64,000 nucleotides of DNA from Enterobacter chuandaensis (GCF_003594915.1 NZ_QZCS01000001.1:248001-312000); one strand, 5' to 3'. Positions 39,818-52,227 are shown, numbered from the stretch's first letter. The notes: generated by a model from the sequence alone, not told the origin. Translations and numbers: made by a program.

Positions 39818-40891
39818 ATGAAGCAAAAAGCATTATGGATTAACCAGATAAAAGGGCTGTGTATCTGCCTGGTGGTTATCTATCATTCGGTCATCACCTT
39901 CTACCCGCATCTGAGCGGGCTGCAACACCCGCTATCTGGGCTCCTGGCGAAATGCTGGGTCTATTTTAACCTCTATCTCGCCCCGTTCCGGATGCCGGTC
40001 TTCTTCTTTATCTCCGGCTATCTGATCCGTCGCTATATTGATGAGGTGGACTGGCGCACCAGTCTCGATAAACGGATCTGGAGCATTGTCTGGGTGCTGG
40101 CGCTGTGGGGCGTCCTGCAATGGCAGGCGTTGACTCACCTGAACGCCTGGCTGGCACCCGAGCGTGAGCTTGCCACCTCGTCGAACGCGGCCTACGCCGA
40201 CTCGTTCTCAGGATTTGTGCTGGGGATGGTCACCGCCAGCACCAGCCTGTGGTATCTGTACGCCCTGGTGGTCTACTTCACGCTGTGTAAACTGCTGAGC
40301 CGCTGGAAGCTGCCGGTACTGGCACTGCTGGCGCTGGCAAGCATCGCGATCAACTTCCTGCCGCTGCCGTGGTGGGGAATGAACAGCGTGGTACGCAACA
40401 TGATCTACTACAGCCTCGGGGCGTGGTATGGCGCAGAGCTGATGGCGTGGATGAAAAGCGTCAACCTGCGCCGCATCTGGCTGGCAACCGGCGCTTTCGC
40501 CGCCGTCTCCGTGGTGCTGTGGTTTGCTAACGTTCCGCTGCTGCTCTCATTGTTGTCGATTGTGCTGATCATGAAGCTGTTCTACAGCCTCGAGCAGCGC
40601 TATGCCGTTCACCCGAACAACCTGCTGAACGTGATTGGCTCAAACACCATTGCGATTTATACCACCCACCGCATCTTAATTGAGGCGTTTAGTCTGTTCC
40701 TGATTGGCGAGATGAATGCCGCTTACTGGCCGGTCTGGGCCGAACTGTGCTTAATCCTGGTCTATCCGTTTGCCAGCCTGCTGATCTGTACCCTTGCCGG
40801 GCTCGGGGTGCGTAAACTTTCCACTGCCCTGTTTGGGGACGTTTTCTTCTCTCCGCCCTCTACGCAGACCTTGTCACCCTCTACGCGTTAA
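39818..40891 (+). CDS. ycfT: YcfT, acyltransferase 3 family membrane protein
   Basis: The 357-residue protein has about ten spans and the family start WINQIKGLCICLVVIYHSVI with the conserved His, and MPVFFFISGYLIRRYID. It matches E. coli YcfT in length and place. The substrate is unknown; O-acylation of an envelope molecule is the family expectation. It is divergent from lolC and precedes mfd. Confidence 0.9.
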   Translation: MKQKALWINQIKGLCICLVVIYHSVITFYPHLSGLQHPLSGLLAKCWVYFNLYLAPFRMPVFFFISGYLIRRYIDEVDWRTSLDKRIWSIVWVLALWGVLQWQALTHLNAWLAPERELATSSNAAYADSFSGFVLGMVTASTSLWYLYALVVYFTLCKLLSRWKLPVLALLALASIAINFLPLPWWGMNSVVRNMIYYSLGAWYGAELMAWMKSVNLRRIWLATGAFAAVSVVLWFANVPLLLSLLSIVLIMKLFYSLEQRYAVHPNNLLNVIGSNTIAIYTTHRILIEAFSLFLIGEMNAAYWPVWAELCLILVYPFASLLICTLAGLGVRKLSTALFGDVFFSPPSTQTLSPSTR

Positions 40892-41040
40892 TGCCCGCTC
40901 CGCCCCCGTATTGGGGGCGTTTAGCCCTGCTGTGCGGTTACGATTTGCTTATGTAAAACGATCGAGGATAATAAAGACATTGCGTATCAGTGATATGCCC
41001 CAATACTGTTGGTATATCCATAAGAGACTCTGACATAGCC

Positions 41041-44000
41041 ATGCCTGAACACGATCGTTATTCCTTGCCTGTCAAAGCGGGCGACCAGCGCCAGCTCGGC
41101 GAACTCACAGGCGCGGCCTGCGCCACGCTGGTGGCAGAAATCGCTGAGCGCCATCCTGGCCCGGTGATCCTGGTTGCCCCGGATATGCAAAATGCCCTGC
41201 GCCTGCACGATGAAATTCGCCAGTTCACCGATAGCCTGGTGTTCAGTCTGGCCGACTGGGAGACGCTGCCGTATGACAGCTTCTCTCCACATCAGGAGAT
41301 TATCTCCTCGCGCCTGTCGACGCTGTATCAACTCCCGACCATGCAGCGCGGCGTGCTGATTGTGCCGGTGAATACCCTGATGCAGCGCGTCTGCCCGCAC
41401 AGCTATCTGCACGGTCACGCGCTGGTGATGAAAAAAGGCCAGCGCCTGTCGCGCGATGCCCTGCGCGCGCAGCTTGACGGTGCAGGCTATCGCCATGTCG
41501 ATCAGGTTATGGAGCACGGGGAATACGCCACCCGCGGCGCGCTGCTCGACCTTTACCCGATGGGCTGCGACCAGCCGTATCGTCTGGATTTCTTTGACGA
41601 TGAAATCGACAGCCTGCGCGTGTTCGACGCCGACACCCAGCGCACGCTCGAAGAGGTGGAATCGATCAATCTGCTTCCTGCCCACGAGTTCCCGACGGAC
41701 AAAACCGCCATCGAGTTGTTCCGCAGCCAGTGGCGCGACAGGTTCGACGTGAAGCGTGATGCCGAACATATCTATCAGCAGGTCAGCAAGGGTACGCTTC
41801 CGGCCGGGATCGAATACTGGCAGCCGCTGTTCTTCAGCGAGCCATTGCCTGCCCTGTTCAGCTACTTCCCGGCAAATACGCTGATTGTTAACACCGGGGA
41901 TATCGACGCCAGCGCCAGCCGCTTTGAAAGCGAAACCCGCGCGCGCTTCGAAAACAGGGGCGTTGACCCGATGCGTCCGCTCCTGCCGCCGGAAGCGCTG
42001 TGGCTGCGCACCGACGAGCTCAACGCCGAGCTTAAGCGCTGGCCGCGCATGCAGCTGAAAACCGATTCGCTTGCCGATAAGGCCGCCAACACCAACCTCG
42101 CCTTCCGCACGCTGCCGGACCTGTCCGTTCAGGCGCAGCAGAAATCTCCGCTGGATAATCTGCGCAAGTTCCTGGAGTCCTTTACCGGGCCGGTGGTGTT
42201 CTCCGTTGAGAGTGAGGGCCGCCGCGAGGCGCTCGGTGAACTTCTGGGACGCATAAAGGTGGCACCGAAGCGTATTCTTCGCCTGAGCGAAGCGACCGGC
42301 AACGGTCGTTACCTGATGATTGGCGCCGCCGAGCACGGGTTCATTGACACGCTCAACAACCTGGCGCTGATTTGCGAAAGCGACCTGCTGGGCGAGCGCG
42401 TCGCGCGCCGCCGTCAGGACAGCCGTCGGACCATCAACCCGGACACTCTGATCCGCAACCTGGCCGAGCTGCATCCAGGCCAGCCGATTGTTCACCTGGA
42501 ACACGGTGTGGGTCGCTATCAGGGTATGACCACGCTTGAGGCGGGCGGTATAAAAGGTGAGTACCTGATGCTGACCTACGCCAACGACGCCAAACTGTAC
42601 GTGCCGGTGTCGTCCCTGCACCTGATCAGCCGCTACGCGGGCGGTGCCGAAGAGAATGCGCCGCTGCACAAGCTGGGCGGTGACGCCTGGGCACGCGCGC
42701 GTCAGAAAGCGGCAGAGAAGGTGCGCGACGTGGCGGCCGAGCTGCTGGATATCTACGCCCAGCGCGCGGCCAAAGAGGGCTTCGCCTTTAAGCACGACAA
42801 AGAACAGTACCAGCTGTTCTGCGACAGCTTCCCGTTTGAAACCACGCCGGATCAGGCCCAGGCCATTAACGCCGTGCTGAGCGACATGTGCCAGCCGCTG
42901 GCGATGGACCGCTTAGTCTGCGGCGACGTCGGCTTCGGCAAAACCGAAGTGGCGATGCGCGCCGCCTTCCTTGCGGTGGAAAACAACAAGCAGGTGGCGG
43001 TGCTGGTGCCAACCACCCTGCTCGCTCAGCAGCATTTCGACAACTTCCGCGACCGCTTCGCCAATTGGCCGGTGCGCATTGAGATGCTCTCGCGTTTTCG
43101 CAGCGCCAAAGAGCAGACGCAGATTCTGGAACAGGCAAGCGAAGGAAAGATCGATATTCTGATCGGCACCCACAAGCTGCTGCAAAGCGACGTGAAGTGG
43201 AAAGATCTGGGGCTGCTGATCGTCGACGAAGAGCACCGCTTCGGGGTGCGCCATAAAGAGCGCATCAAAGCGATGCGCGCGGACGTCGACATTCTGACCC
43301 TGACCGCCACGCCAATCCCGCGCACGCTGAACATGGCGATGAGCGGCATGCGCGATCTGTCGATTATCGCCACGCCGCCGGCACGTCGTCTGGCGGTGAA
43401 AACCTTTGTCCGCGAGTATGACAATCTGGTGGTGCGCGAGGCGATCCTGCGTGAAGTGCTGCGCGGCGGCCAGGTGTATTACCTGTATAACGACGTCGAA
43501 AATATCCAGAAAGCGGCGGACAGGCTGGCGGAGCTGGTGCCGGAGGCGCGCATTGCTATCGGGCACGGCCAGATGCGCGAGCGCGAGCTGGAGCGGGTGA
43601 TGAACGACTTCCACCATCAGCGCTTTAACGTGCTGGTGTGTACCACCATCATCGAAACCGGGATCGACATTCCGACCGCGAACACCATTATCATCGAACG
43701 TGCGGATCACTTTGGCCTTGCCCAGCTCCACCAGCTGCGCGGCCGCGTCGGGCGTTCGCACCATCAGGCCTATGCGTGGCTGCTGACGCCGCATCCGAAA
43801 GCGATGACCACCGACGCGCAAAAGCGCCTGGAAGCCATCGCCACGCTGGAAGATCTCGGTGCAGGCTTTGCGCTGGCCACGCACGATCTTGAGATCCGCG
43901 GTGCCGGCGAGCTGCTGGGTGAAGACCAGAGCGGCTCCATGGAGACCATCGGCTTCTCACTCTATATGGAGCTACTGGAAAACGCGGTTGATGCCCTGAA

Positions 44001-44487
44001 GGCCGGGCGCGAGCCGTCGCTGGAAGATCTCACCAGCCAACAGACCGAGGTCGAGCTGCGTATGCCTTCCCTGCTGCCGGACGATTTCATTCCGGACGTG
44101 AATACCCGCCTCTCATTCTACAAGCGCATCGCCAGCGCGAAGAAGGAGAACGAGCTGGAAGAGATTAAGGTGGAGCTGATCGACCGCTTCGGCCTGCTGC
44201 CCGATGCGGCGCGTAACCTGCTGGATATCGCGCGCCTGCGTCAGCAGGCGCAGAAGCTGGGGATTCGTAAGCTTGAAGGCAACGAAAAAGGCGGCGTGAT
44301 TGAATTTGCCGAGAAGAACCATGTCAACCCGATGTGGCTGATCGGTCTGCTGCAAAAACAGCCGCAGCATTTCCGTCTGGATGGTCCAACGCGTCTGAAA
44401 TTTACCCAGGAGCTGACGGAGCGCAAAACCCGCATGGACTGGGTGCGTAACTTTATGCGTCAGCTGGAAGAGAACGCGATCGCGTAA
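41041..44487 (+). CDS. mfd: Mfd, transcription-repair coupling factor
   Basis: The 1148-residue translocase equals E. coli Mfd. In order: UvrB-like domains (1-340, FFDDEIDSLRVFD), an RNA-polymerase interaction domain (about 470-570, VHLEHGVGRY), a RecG-like motor with Walker A CGDVGFGKTE, DEEHRFG and the TRG-type motif ATPIPRTLNMAM, and a C-terminal clamp domain. It removes stalled RNA polymerase and recruits UvrA. MPEHDRY at 41041 is chosen; the frame is open 17 codons upstream. A 602-codon open frame on the other strand is an artefact of GC-rich codon use. Confidence 0.97.
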   Translation: MPEHDRYSLPVKAGDQRQLGELTGAACATLVAEIAERHPGPVILVAPDMQNALRLHDEIRQFTDSLVFSLADWETLPYDSFSPHQEIISSRLSTLYQLPTMQRGVLIVPVNTLMQRVCPHSYLHGHALVMKKGQRLSRDALRAQLDGAGYRHVDQVMEHGEYATRGALLDLYPMGCDQPYRLDFFDDEIDSLRVFDADTQRTLEEVESINLLPAHEFPTDKTAIELFRSQWRDRFDVKRDAEHIYQQVSKGTLPAGIEYWQPLFFSEPLPALFSYFPANTLIVNTGDIDASASRFESETRARFENRGVDPMRPLLPPEALWLRTDELNAELKRWPRMQLKTDSLADKAANTNLAFRTLPDLSVQAQQKSPLDNLRKFLESFTGPVVFSVESEGRREALGELLGRIKVAPKRILRLSEATGNGRYLMIGAAEHGFIDTLNNLALICESDLLGERVARRRQDSRRTINPDTLIRNLAELHPGQPIVHLEHGVGRYQGMTTLEAGGIKGEYLMLTYANDAKLYVPVSSLHLISRYAGGAEENAPLHKLGGDAWARARQKAAEKVRDVAAELLDIYAQRAAKEGFAFKHDKEQYQLFCDSFPFETTPDQAQAINAVLSDMCQPLAMDRLVCGDVGFGKTEVAMRAAFLAVENNKQVAVLVPTTLLAQQHFDNFRDRFANWPVRIEMLSRFRSAKEQTQILEQASEGKIDILIGTHKLLQSDVKWKDLGLLIVDEEHRFGVRHKERIKAMRADVDILTLTATPIPRTLNMAMSGMRDLSIIATPPARRLAVKTFVREYDNLVVREAILREVLRGGQVYYLYNDVENIQKAADRLAELVPEARIAIGHGQMRERELERVMNDFHHQRFNVLVCTTIIETGIDIPTANTIIIERADHFGLAQLHQLRGRVGRSHHQAYAWLLTPHPKAMTTDAQKRLEAIATLEDLGAGFALATHDLEIRGAGELLGEDQSGSMETIGFSLYMELLENAVDALKAGREPSLEDLTSQQTEVELRMPSLLPDDFIPDVNTRLSFYKRIASAKKENELEEIKVELIDRFGLLPDAARNLLDIARLRQQAQKLGIRKLEGNEKGGVIEFAEKNHVNPMWLIGLLQKQPQHFRLDGPTRLKFTQELTERKTRMDWVRNFMRQLEENAIA

Positions 44488-44635
44488 CTCGCCCTTCCCC
44501 CCCCGTTAGCGCAGTGCTGCCGGGGGACAATTTACAAACTCTTTGCACTTCACCCGATCTTCCCGACACACCCATTCGCCATAATTATCATTAACGCCTT
44601 ATAAAACAATAACCTTATCATTTATATGGATTATA

Positions 44636-45604
44636 GTGATGATGACCTCTTCGCGTTTTACCCGCTGGATAACCCTGTTTGCGCTGGCAGCCACCGTCGC
44701 AGTTGCGCTTCCTGCGCGGGCAAACACCTGGCCCCTGCCGCCGCCCGGCAGCAAGGTCGTAGGCGAAAACCGCTTTCATGTGGTTGAAAACAATGGTGGT
44801 TCACTGGAAGCGATAGCCAAAAAATATAACGTCGGTTTTCTGGCTCTGCTGCAGGCGAACCCTGGCGTCGACCCGTACGTCCCGCGCGCGGGCAGCGTAC
44901 TGACCATACCATTACAGACTATCCTGCCGGATGCCCCGCGTGAGGGGATCGTGATTAACCTTGCGGAGTTGCGTCTCTATTATTATCCGCCGGGCAAAAA
45001 AGAAGTGACCGTCTACCCTATTGGCATTGGTCAGCTGGGCGGCGATACGCTGACGCCGACGATGGTCACCACCGTCTCAGATAAACGTGCGAATCCAACC
45101 TGGACCCCGACGGCCAACATTCGCGCCCGCTATAAGGCCCAGGGTATCGATCTTCCTGCCGTGGTTCCGGCAGGCCCGGATAACCCGATGGGTCACCACG
45201 CGATCCGCCTGGCCGCATACGGCGGCGTTTACCTGCTGCACGGAACGAACGCGGATTTTGGCATCGGCATGCGCGTCAGCTCCGGCTGTATTCGTCTGCG
45301 CGATGACGATATCAAAACGCTGTTTAACGTTGTTACGCCGGGAACGAAGGTGAATATTATCAACACGCCGATTAAGGTCTCCGAGGAGCCAGGCGGCGTG
45401 CGGCTGGTTGAGATTCACCAGCCATTATCGAAAAATATCGGCGACGATCCGCAGACGTTACCCATTAACCTCAATGCCGCGATGGTGAGCTTCAAAACGA
45501 ACGCGAATACCGATAGCCTGGTGATGGAGCGCGCGATGGAAGCCCGGTCTGGCATGCCGACCGATGTTACCCGGCACCATGATGTCCCCCAACAGTCGAT
45601 GTAA
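44636..45604 (+). CDS. ldtC: LdtC (YcfS), L,D-transpeptidase
   Basis: The 322-residue periplasmic enzyme has a signal peptide (FALAATVAVALPARA), a LysM-like segment (FHVVENNGGSLEAIAKKYNV) and a YkuD domain with the active site MRVSSGCIRLRDDD and His in VYLLHGTNAD. E. coli LdtC attaches Braun lipoprotein to peptidoglycan and can form 3-3 crosslinks. It starts 149 bp after mfd. Confidence 0.94.
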   Translation: MMMTSSRFTRWITLFALAATVAVALPARANTWPLPPPGSKVVGENRFHVVENNGGSLEAIAKKYNVGFLALLQANPGVDPYVPRAGSVLTIPLQTILPDAPREGIVINLAELRLYYYPPGKKEVTVYPIGIGQLGGDTLTPTMVTTVSDKRANPTWTPTANIRARYKAQGIDLPAVVPAGPDNPMGHHAIRLAAYGGVYLLHGTNADFGIGMRVSSGCIRLRDDDIKTLFNVVTPGTKVNIINTPIKVSEEPGGVRLVEIHQPLSKNIGDDPQTLPINLNAAMVSFKTNANTDSLVMERAMEARSGMPTDVTRHHDVPQQSM

Positions 45605-45613
45605 TACAGAAAG

Positions 45614-45642
45614 AAAAACGCCCTGCTAAGCAGGGCGTTTTT
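45614..45642. terminator. Bidirectional terminator between ldtC and bhsA
   Basis: AAAAACGCCCTGC pairs perfectly with GCAGGGCGTTTTT around TAA, giving an A-run before and a T-run after the stem, usable in both directions. Confidence 0.9.
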
Positions 45643-45677
45643 CATTGCAGTGGCATAAATGAGGGTTTATGCCCGGC

Positions 45678-45935
45678 TTATTTGTAGATGACAGCGGTAC
45701 CGTGCAGGGTGTTAGGACCGGTCACAGAGGTGATGCGGTAAGATTTTGCACCCATTGCTTCCGCTTTTTGTGCCAGCTGATCTTCCAGTGAACCCAAGTT
45801 AGTCCCGGCAGACGCAGAGATCGTCCCGACTTTATGCTGATCGGCTGGGGTGGATTGTACCTGTACAGCAGCAAAGCTTGCGAAAGAGAGTGAACTCAGT
45901 ACAGCAGCAGCGATGAGGGTTTTTACGTTTTTCAT
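45678..45935 (-). CDS. bhsA: BhsA (YcfR), multiple-stress outer-membrane protein
   Basis: The 85-residue protein has a signal peptide (LIAAAVLSSLSFASFAAV) and a YdgH/BhsA/McbA domain (KVGTISASAGTNLGSLEDQL, ITSVTGPNTLHGTAVIYK). In E. coli it is induced by copper, acid, peroxide and chlorine, lowers copper uptake and affects biofilm. It is divergent from comR, its expected repressor, across a 244-bp region in which I found no certain operator. Confidence 0.93.
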   Translation of the reverse strand: MKNVKTLIAAAVLSSLSFASFAAVQVQSTPADQHKVGTISASAGTNLGSLEDQLAQKAEAMGAKSYRITSVTGPNTLHGTAVIYK

Positions 45936-46179
45936 GATGTTTACCTTTGGCAGATGAATTTGGAGGTCGTTATCTATTTAGTTAACGATCGATAGGTAAA
46001 TAATAAATGTGATCCAGCTCACGCGTCAACATAATTTTATAACGAACATTAATTAAATTTTAAAGTTTTTATTTTTCATACATATATGATTAATTTATTT
46101 TTAAGCATTCTGCGCTGGTGATGGGTAGCGTTTATTTTTATAATGGTTATTCAACAAACCAACAGAGGACCAACGGCAA

Positions 46180-46815
46180 ATGACAACCGACGTCACGAGT
46201 TGTGCGAAGAAAAGCCGTGGCCGACCAAAAGTGTTTGACAGGGATGCCGCGCTTGATAAGGCCATGACGCTCTTCTGGCAATACGGGTATGAAGCGACCT
46301 CGCTTTCCGATCTGGTCGAAGCGACCGGAGCCAAAGCGCCGACGCTGTATGCGGAATTCACCAATAAAGAGGGGCTGTTCAGAGCGGTGCTGGACAGGTA
46401 CATTTCCCGCTTTGCGGCGAAACACGAAGCCCAACTTTTTTGTGAAGAGAAAAGCGTGGAACAGGCGCTACGGGACTACTTCACCGCCGTCGCCACCTGC
46501 TTCACCAGTAAAGAGACGCCTGCGGGCTGCTTTATGATTAACACCTCAGCCACCCTGGCGGCATCGTCAAAAGAGATCGCCAAAACGGTGAAATCGCGTC
46601 ATGCGATGCAGGAGGAGACGCTCAGCGCATTTCTGGCCCAGCGTCAACAGCGCGGTGAAATTCCCGCGCACTGCCAGCCTCAGATGCTGGCGCAGTATCT
46701 GAGCTGCATTTTGCAGGGAATGTCGATCAGTGCCCGTGAAGGGGCGACGCTGGAAAAACTGCAGAATATTAGCGACACCACGCTGCGCCTGTGGCCTGAA
46801 CTGCTGAAAATCTGA
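46180..46815 (+). CDS. comR: ComR (YcfQ), TetR-family repressor
   Basis: The 211-residue regulator has an N-terminal TetR helix-turn-helix (AMTLFWQYGYEATSLSDLV, KAPTLYAEFTNKEGLF) and a helical ligand domain. In E. coli ComR represses bhsA and releases on copper. The same divergent arrangement is kept here. AGAGGA precedes the ATG. Identification rests on family and position more than on recalled sequence. Confidence 0.85.
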   Translation: MTTDVTSCAKKSRGRPKVFDRDAALDKAMTLFWQYGYEATSLSDLVEATGAKAPTLYAEFTNKEGLFRAVLDRYISRFAAKHEAQLFCEEKSVEQALRDYFTAVATCFTSKETPAGCFMINTSATLAASSKEIAKTVKSRHAMQEETLSAFLAQRQQRGEIPAHCQPQMLAQYLSCILQGMSISAREGATLEKLQNISDTTLRLWPELLKI

Positions 46816-46816
46816 C

Positions 46817-46854
46817 GCAAAAAAAAGCTCCTCAGCCTGAGCGCTTGAGGAGCT
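46817..46854 (-). terminator. ycfJ: ycfJ terminator
   Basis: On the minus strand AGCTCCTCA pairs with TGAGGAGCT and is followed by eight T; it ends ycfJ and lies between it and the convergent comR. Confidence 0.82.
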
Positions 46855-46875
46855 AAGTTCAGAGAACATCTTTTT

Positions 46876-47415
46876 TTACGCTTTGTTATTCAGTACCAGC
46901 TGTCCGTTTCCATCCAGTGGAATTTGGGTGCCCGGGTCTTTATCCATGCGGATTTTGCCCTGCTGATCGCCAATTTTGTACGTCACGTCATAGCCCAGCA
47001 TTTTTTCCGACTTGTCATAGACGGTTTTACAGCGCTGCTGAGTTGTGGTGTAGGTATCGTTATCCTGCATCGCACCCTGCACCTGGTTACCGGCATAGCC
47101 GCCACCCAGCGCGCCGACCACGGTCGCGACATCTTTACCCCGACCGCCGCCAAACTGGTGGCCAATCACCCCGCCCGCTACCGCGCCCAGAACAGAGCCG
47201 GCAATACGGTTTTCATCCTGTACCGGACGACGATGGGTCACGGAGACGTTACGGCACTCCTGACGAGGGGTTTTCACGGTTTCTTTAATTGGAGTAGCAG
47301 AAACCACCTGCGCATACTGCGGGCCGCGATCTAATACGTTGAGACTGGCAACGGCAGCCACACCTAACGCAGCTGCGACACCAATCCCTATACCCGCCAA
47401 CATTGATTTATTCAC
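46876..47415 (-). CDS. ycfJ: YcfJ, glycine-zipper envelope protein
   Basis: The 179-residue product starts with GTG at 47415 (MNKSMLAGIGIGVAAALGVA) behind AAGGAGGAAG. It contains a Rick_17kDa-like Gly zipper (GSVLGAVAGGVIGHQFGGGR, GALGGGYAGNQVQG). Length equals E. coli YcfJ. It is probably envelope-located; the E. coli gene has been tied to stress and biofilm phenotypes. The longer frame to 47475 is rejected because of the strong ribosome-binding site. Confidence 0.92.
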   Translation of the reverse strand: MNKSMLAGIGIGVAAALGVAAVASLNVLDRGPQYAQVVSATPIKETVKTPRQECRNVSVTHRRPVQDENRIAGSVLGAVAGGVIGHQFGGGRGKDVATVVGALGGGYAGNQVQGAMQDNDTYTTTQQRCKTVYDKSEKMLGYDVTYKIGDQQGKIRMDKDPGTQIPLDGNGQLVLNNKA

Positions 47416-47571
47416 GGGACTTCCTCCTTTGTTGCTATTGGTAACAATTTTGCAATGGAGGCACGGCTTCGCCAATAAGACAAAGGATCAAAAAGTGGAC
47501 GTTGAGGAGAGATATATCGTGTTTAGGAGAACTCTTAAGCAATCAAACTGTGATCTGCAGCATGAAATGCT

Positions 47572-47601
47572 AAAAACTTCCTCCGGAGGGCCCGGAGGGA
47601 G
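47572..47601 (-). terminator. ndh: ndh terminator
   Basis: On the minus strand CTCCCTCCGG pairs with CCGGAGGAAG with one mismatch, followed by TTTTT. Confidence 0.65.
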
Positions 47602-47608
47602 TGAAAGA

Positions 47609-48913
47609 TTAGTGCAGCTTCAGACGCGGACGGATCACACGGTTGATTCTGCCCACCAGCATCATCAGCCCGGTTTTGAAGTAGCCGTGCAGCGCGATCT
47701 GGTGCATACGGTACAGGGAGATATACACAAAGCGTGCAATGCGCCCTTCCACCATCATGGAGCCACGCATCAGGTTACCCATCAGGCTGCCGACGGTAGA
47801 GAAGTTTGACAGCGATACCAGTGAACCGTGGTCTTTGTAGACATAGGCTTTCATTGGCTTACCTTTGTACTGCGCCAGAATGTTATGCAGCACCAGGCTT
47901 GCCATCTGGTGAGCGGCCTGCGCGCGCGGCGGCACGAAGCCCCCTTCAGGACGTGCGCAGGAGGCGCAGTCACCAATAGCGAAGATTTCAGGGTCACGCG
48001 TGGTTTGCAGCGTTGGCTCGGTGACCAGCTGGTTAATGCGGTTCGTTTCCAGACCACCGATATCTTTCATAAAGTCAGGCGCTTTGATACCTGCCGCCCA
48101 GACCATCAGATCCGCCTTGATGTACTCGCCGTCTTTGGTGTGCAGGCCACCTTCGTCAGCGCTGGTCACCATGGTCTGCGTCAGTACGCGCACGCCCAGT
48201 TTAGTGAGTTCATTGTGCGCCGCACCGGAAATACGCGGAGGCAGCGCAGGCAGGATGCGTTCGCCCGCTTCTACCAGCGTCACGTTGAGCGCGTCGTTGG
48301 TTAACCCTTTGTAACCGTAGCTGTGCAGCTGCTTCACCGCATTGTGCAGCTCTGCGGAGAGCTCTACACCCGTCGCGCCGCCGCCGACAATCGCGATATT
48401 AACCTTGCCGTTCGCACCCAGATTACTGGTGTACTTCAGGAACAGGTTCAGCATTTCCTGATGGAAACGACGCGCCTGGTGCGGGTTATCGAGGAAGATA
48501 CAGTGCTCTTTCACGCCCGGCGTGTTGAAGTCGTTGGAGGTGCTGCCCAGCGCCATCACCAGCGTGTCATACGCCAGCTTGCGCTCGGGAACCAGCAGCT
48601 CGCCTTTCTCATCACGCAGCTCGGCCAGAGTGATGGTTTTGCTTTCACGGTTGATATCCACCACCGAGCCCAGCTGGAACTGGAAATGATGGTTGCGCGC
48701 GTGCGCCAGATAGCTCAGCGCGTCCACGCCCTCATCCAGTGAACCGGTCGCCACTTCGTGCAGCAACGGTTTCCACAGGTGGCTGTGGTTACGATCCACC
48801 AGCGTGATTTTGGCTTTTTTACCGCGACCCAGCTTCTTGCCCAACTGTGTGGCCAGCTCCAGCCCGCCAGCACCACCGCCTACAATCACTATCTTTTTCA
48901 ATGGCGTAGTCAA
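47609..48913 (-). CDS. ndh: Ndh, NADH:quinone oxidoreductase type II
   Basis: The 434-residue flavoprotein oxidises NADH and reduces ubiquinone without pumping protons. FAD motif [23 protein letters not shown] motif [19 protein letters not shown] and the C-terminal amphipathic part are present. It starts with TTG at 48913, as in E. coli, behind GAGGGGG. The upstream region (48914-49090) is AT-rich with TTAATTAAC repeats; E. coli ndh is repressed by FNR there, but I see no exact FNR site. Confidence 0.96.
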   Translation of the reverse strand: MTTPLKKIVIVGGGAGGLELATQLGKKLGRGKKAKITLVDRNHSHLWKPLLHEVATGSLDEGVDALSYLAHARNHHFQFQLGSVVDINRESKTITLAELRDEKGELLVPERKLAYDTLVMALGSTSNDFNTPGVKEHCIFLDNPHQARRFHQEMLNLFLKYTSNLGANGKVNIAIVGGGATGVELSAELHNAVKQLHSYGYKGLTNDALNVTLVEAGERILPALPPRISGAAHNELTKLGVRVLTQTMVTSADEGGLHTKDGEYIKADLMVWAAGIKAPDFMKDIGGLETNRINQLVTEPTLQTTRDPEIFAIGDCASCARPEGGFVPPRAQAAHQMASLVLHNILAQYKGKPMKAYVYKDHGSLVSLSNFSTVGSLMGNLMRGSMMVEGRIARFVYISLYRMHQIALHGYFKTGLMMLVGRINRVIRPRLKLH

Positions 48914-49095
48914 CGTGACCCCCTCAAATTATTAACCAATTGTTAATTAAAAGTTATAAAAATAACCCTTAATTAACAACAGGTTACAGCACTGAAACCA
49001 TTCAGGTGCATTGAGAATACCACGTCAGGCGCATTGGTCATACCAAAATTGATATGCATCAAGTTTTGATGGCTTAAAAGTAGACAATTCTGGAC

Positions 49096-49129
49096 AAAAA
49101 GAAACCCGGTGCGCGTTCGCGACCGGGTT
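49096..49129 (-). terminator. ycfP: ycfP terminator
   Basis: On the minus strand AACCCGGT pairs with ACCGGGTT and is followed by TCTTTTTG, closing the hinT-ycfP unit. Confidence 0.78.
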
Positions 49130-49150
49130 ACTGAGGTGTCAGGCTGTGGT

Positions 49151-49693
49151 TTAGCCCAGCGTTTTGAATGCCTTAATGCGCTGGAGGTGCGGGGAGATGT
49201 TCTTAAACTTGTGGGTCTGCTCTTCGTCCCAGACGATCTCATAGTAGTGATGCAGCAGCTCTGCAGCCCGGTGGCTGTTGAGCGCTTCATCATTACGCGA
49301 GAGGATCACCAGGCAGCGATCGCGGTTTTTCTCTCGGAAGTTGCTCACGCACTTAGTGGCAATATCGGCATACTCTTCCGGACGGTCAATTTTGCCTTCC
49401 ATGTTCTCGTTCGGGAACAGGTTAGGGTTGAAGACAACCTGACGGATGTCGCACAGGAAGCCAATACGCTCCGCCCAGTAACCGCCCAGTCCCACGCCGC
49501 AGATCAACGGGCGATCGTCAACGTTGAGCTGCAGCATCTTGTCCACCTCTTTGAGCAGATGCTGCATATCATGCTTCGGATGGCGCGTGCTGTAGCTGAT
49601 TAGCCGTACATCCGGATCGATAAACTGCAGTTGCAGCACCTTCTCATGATTACCAGGACTGTTTGAATCAAAACCGTGTAAATAGATGATCAT
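49151..49693 (-). CDS. ycfP: YcfP, UPF0227 esterase-like protein
   Basis: The 180-residue protein begins [20 protein letters not shown] and has [14 protein letters not shown] in place of the usual GxSxG nucleophile elbow, so hydrolase activity is uncertain. It belongs to the alpha/beta-hydrolase UPF0227 group and matches E. coli YcfP in length and order after nagZ. Confidence 0.92.
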   Translation of the reverse strand: MIIYLHGFDSNSPGNHEKVLQLQFIDPDVRLISYSTRHPKHDMQHLLKEVDKMLQLNVDDRPLICGVGLGGYWAERIGFLCDIRQVVFNPNLFPNENMEGKIDRPEEYADIATKCVSNFREKNRDRCLVILSRNDEALNSHRAAELLHHYYEIVWDEEQTHKFKNISPHLQRIKAFKTLG

Positions 49694-49727
49694 CGTCTTC
49701 TCACCACGCTACGCCTTCCGGGAGGGT

Positions 49728-51569
<1,842 letters not shown>

Positions 51570-51589
<20 letters not shown>

Positions 51590-52217
51590 CTTTACCTGAC
51601 CAGATAATTTCGCCTGTCTGAACCAGCATCAGCTGCATCTGCAGGGCTGGGGTATTCACGTTGCCGGTCGCGTTAGAGTACAGCACATACTGGGCGCCAA
51701 CGTTGCGGGCAATGCCGATCGCCTTGCTGCGGGTACCGAGACTGTCCTGCGGCGACAGCCCCAGCTGCTGTTTGGCTACCGCGAGCTGCTGAGCAGAGAC
51801 CAGCGTAAACTTACCGTTGTTTGCCAGCGCATTACGCAGCGTTTCGGTCGCTTCGCCCGCGTTCAGTGTACCGTTGGTGCGGTTGTTCACGCTATCGACC
51901 AGCAGCACGCTGCCTGCCGTCACGCCCTGTGCCTGCAGCATTTTACCGACCATCGGCTGCATCGCGCCGTTCCAGTCGTAATGGCGCACGCGCGGCGCAG
52001 GCTGTGACGTCTGGTCCTGATGTTCAATCGGGCCTGGCTGTGACGGAATAGACGGTACAGACGGCACGGTCGGCTGGGTCTGCGTTGGTGGTGCCGGCTG
52101 CCCGGTACCCGGCTTCGCCTCTTCCACAGGTGCTGGCTGTTCTGTACGGGTCACACACCCTGCAAGGAACAGCGCGAATGCGGTCACAAGCGCATAACGG
52201 CTCATATTTTTAATCAA
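51570..52217 (-). CDS. lpoB: LpoB, lipoprotein activator of PBP1B
   Basis: The 215-residue lipoprotein has a signal with lipobox ALFLAGC, a Pro-rich linker ([20 protein letters not shown]) and a globular domain ([18 protein letters not shown]) that activates the transglycosylase and transpeptidase of PBP1B from the outer membrane. TTG at 52217, four to five bases after GGGGTGA, is the likely start because the next ATG (52205) is too far from it. Confidence 0.94.
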
Positions 52218-52227
52218 GGTTCACCCC

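Noticed and set aside
40987-42795. 602-codon open frame on the minus strand inside mfd
   Set aside because: It is fully antisense to the conserved mfd gene; its composition (many Gln, Arg, His, Val) is typical of reverse-strand shadows in GC-rich genes.
49051-49075. FNR site before ndh (GCATCAAGTTTTGATGGC)
   Set aside because: The half-sites are ATCAA then TTGAT, the reverse of the FNR order TTGAT-N4-ATCAA, and the position is far from the start.
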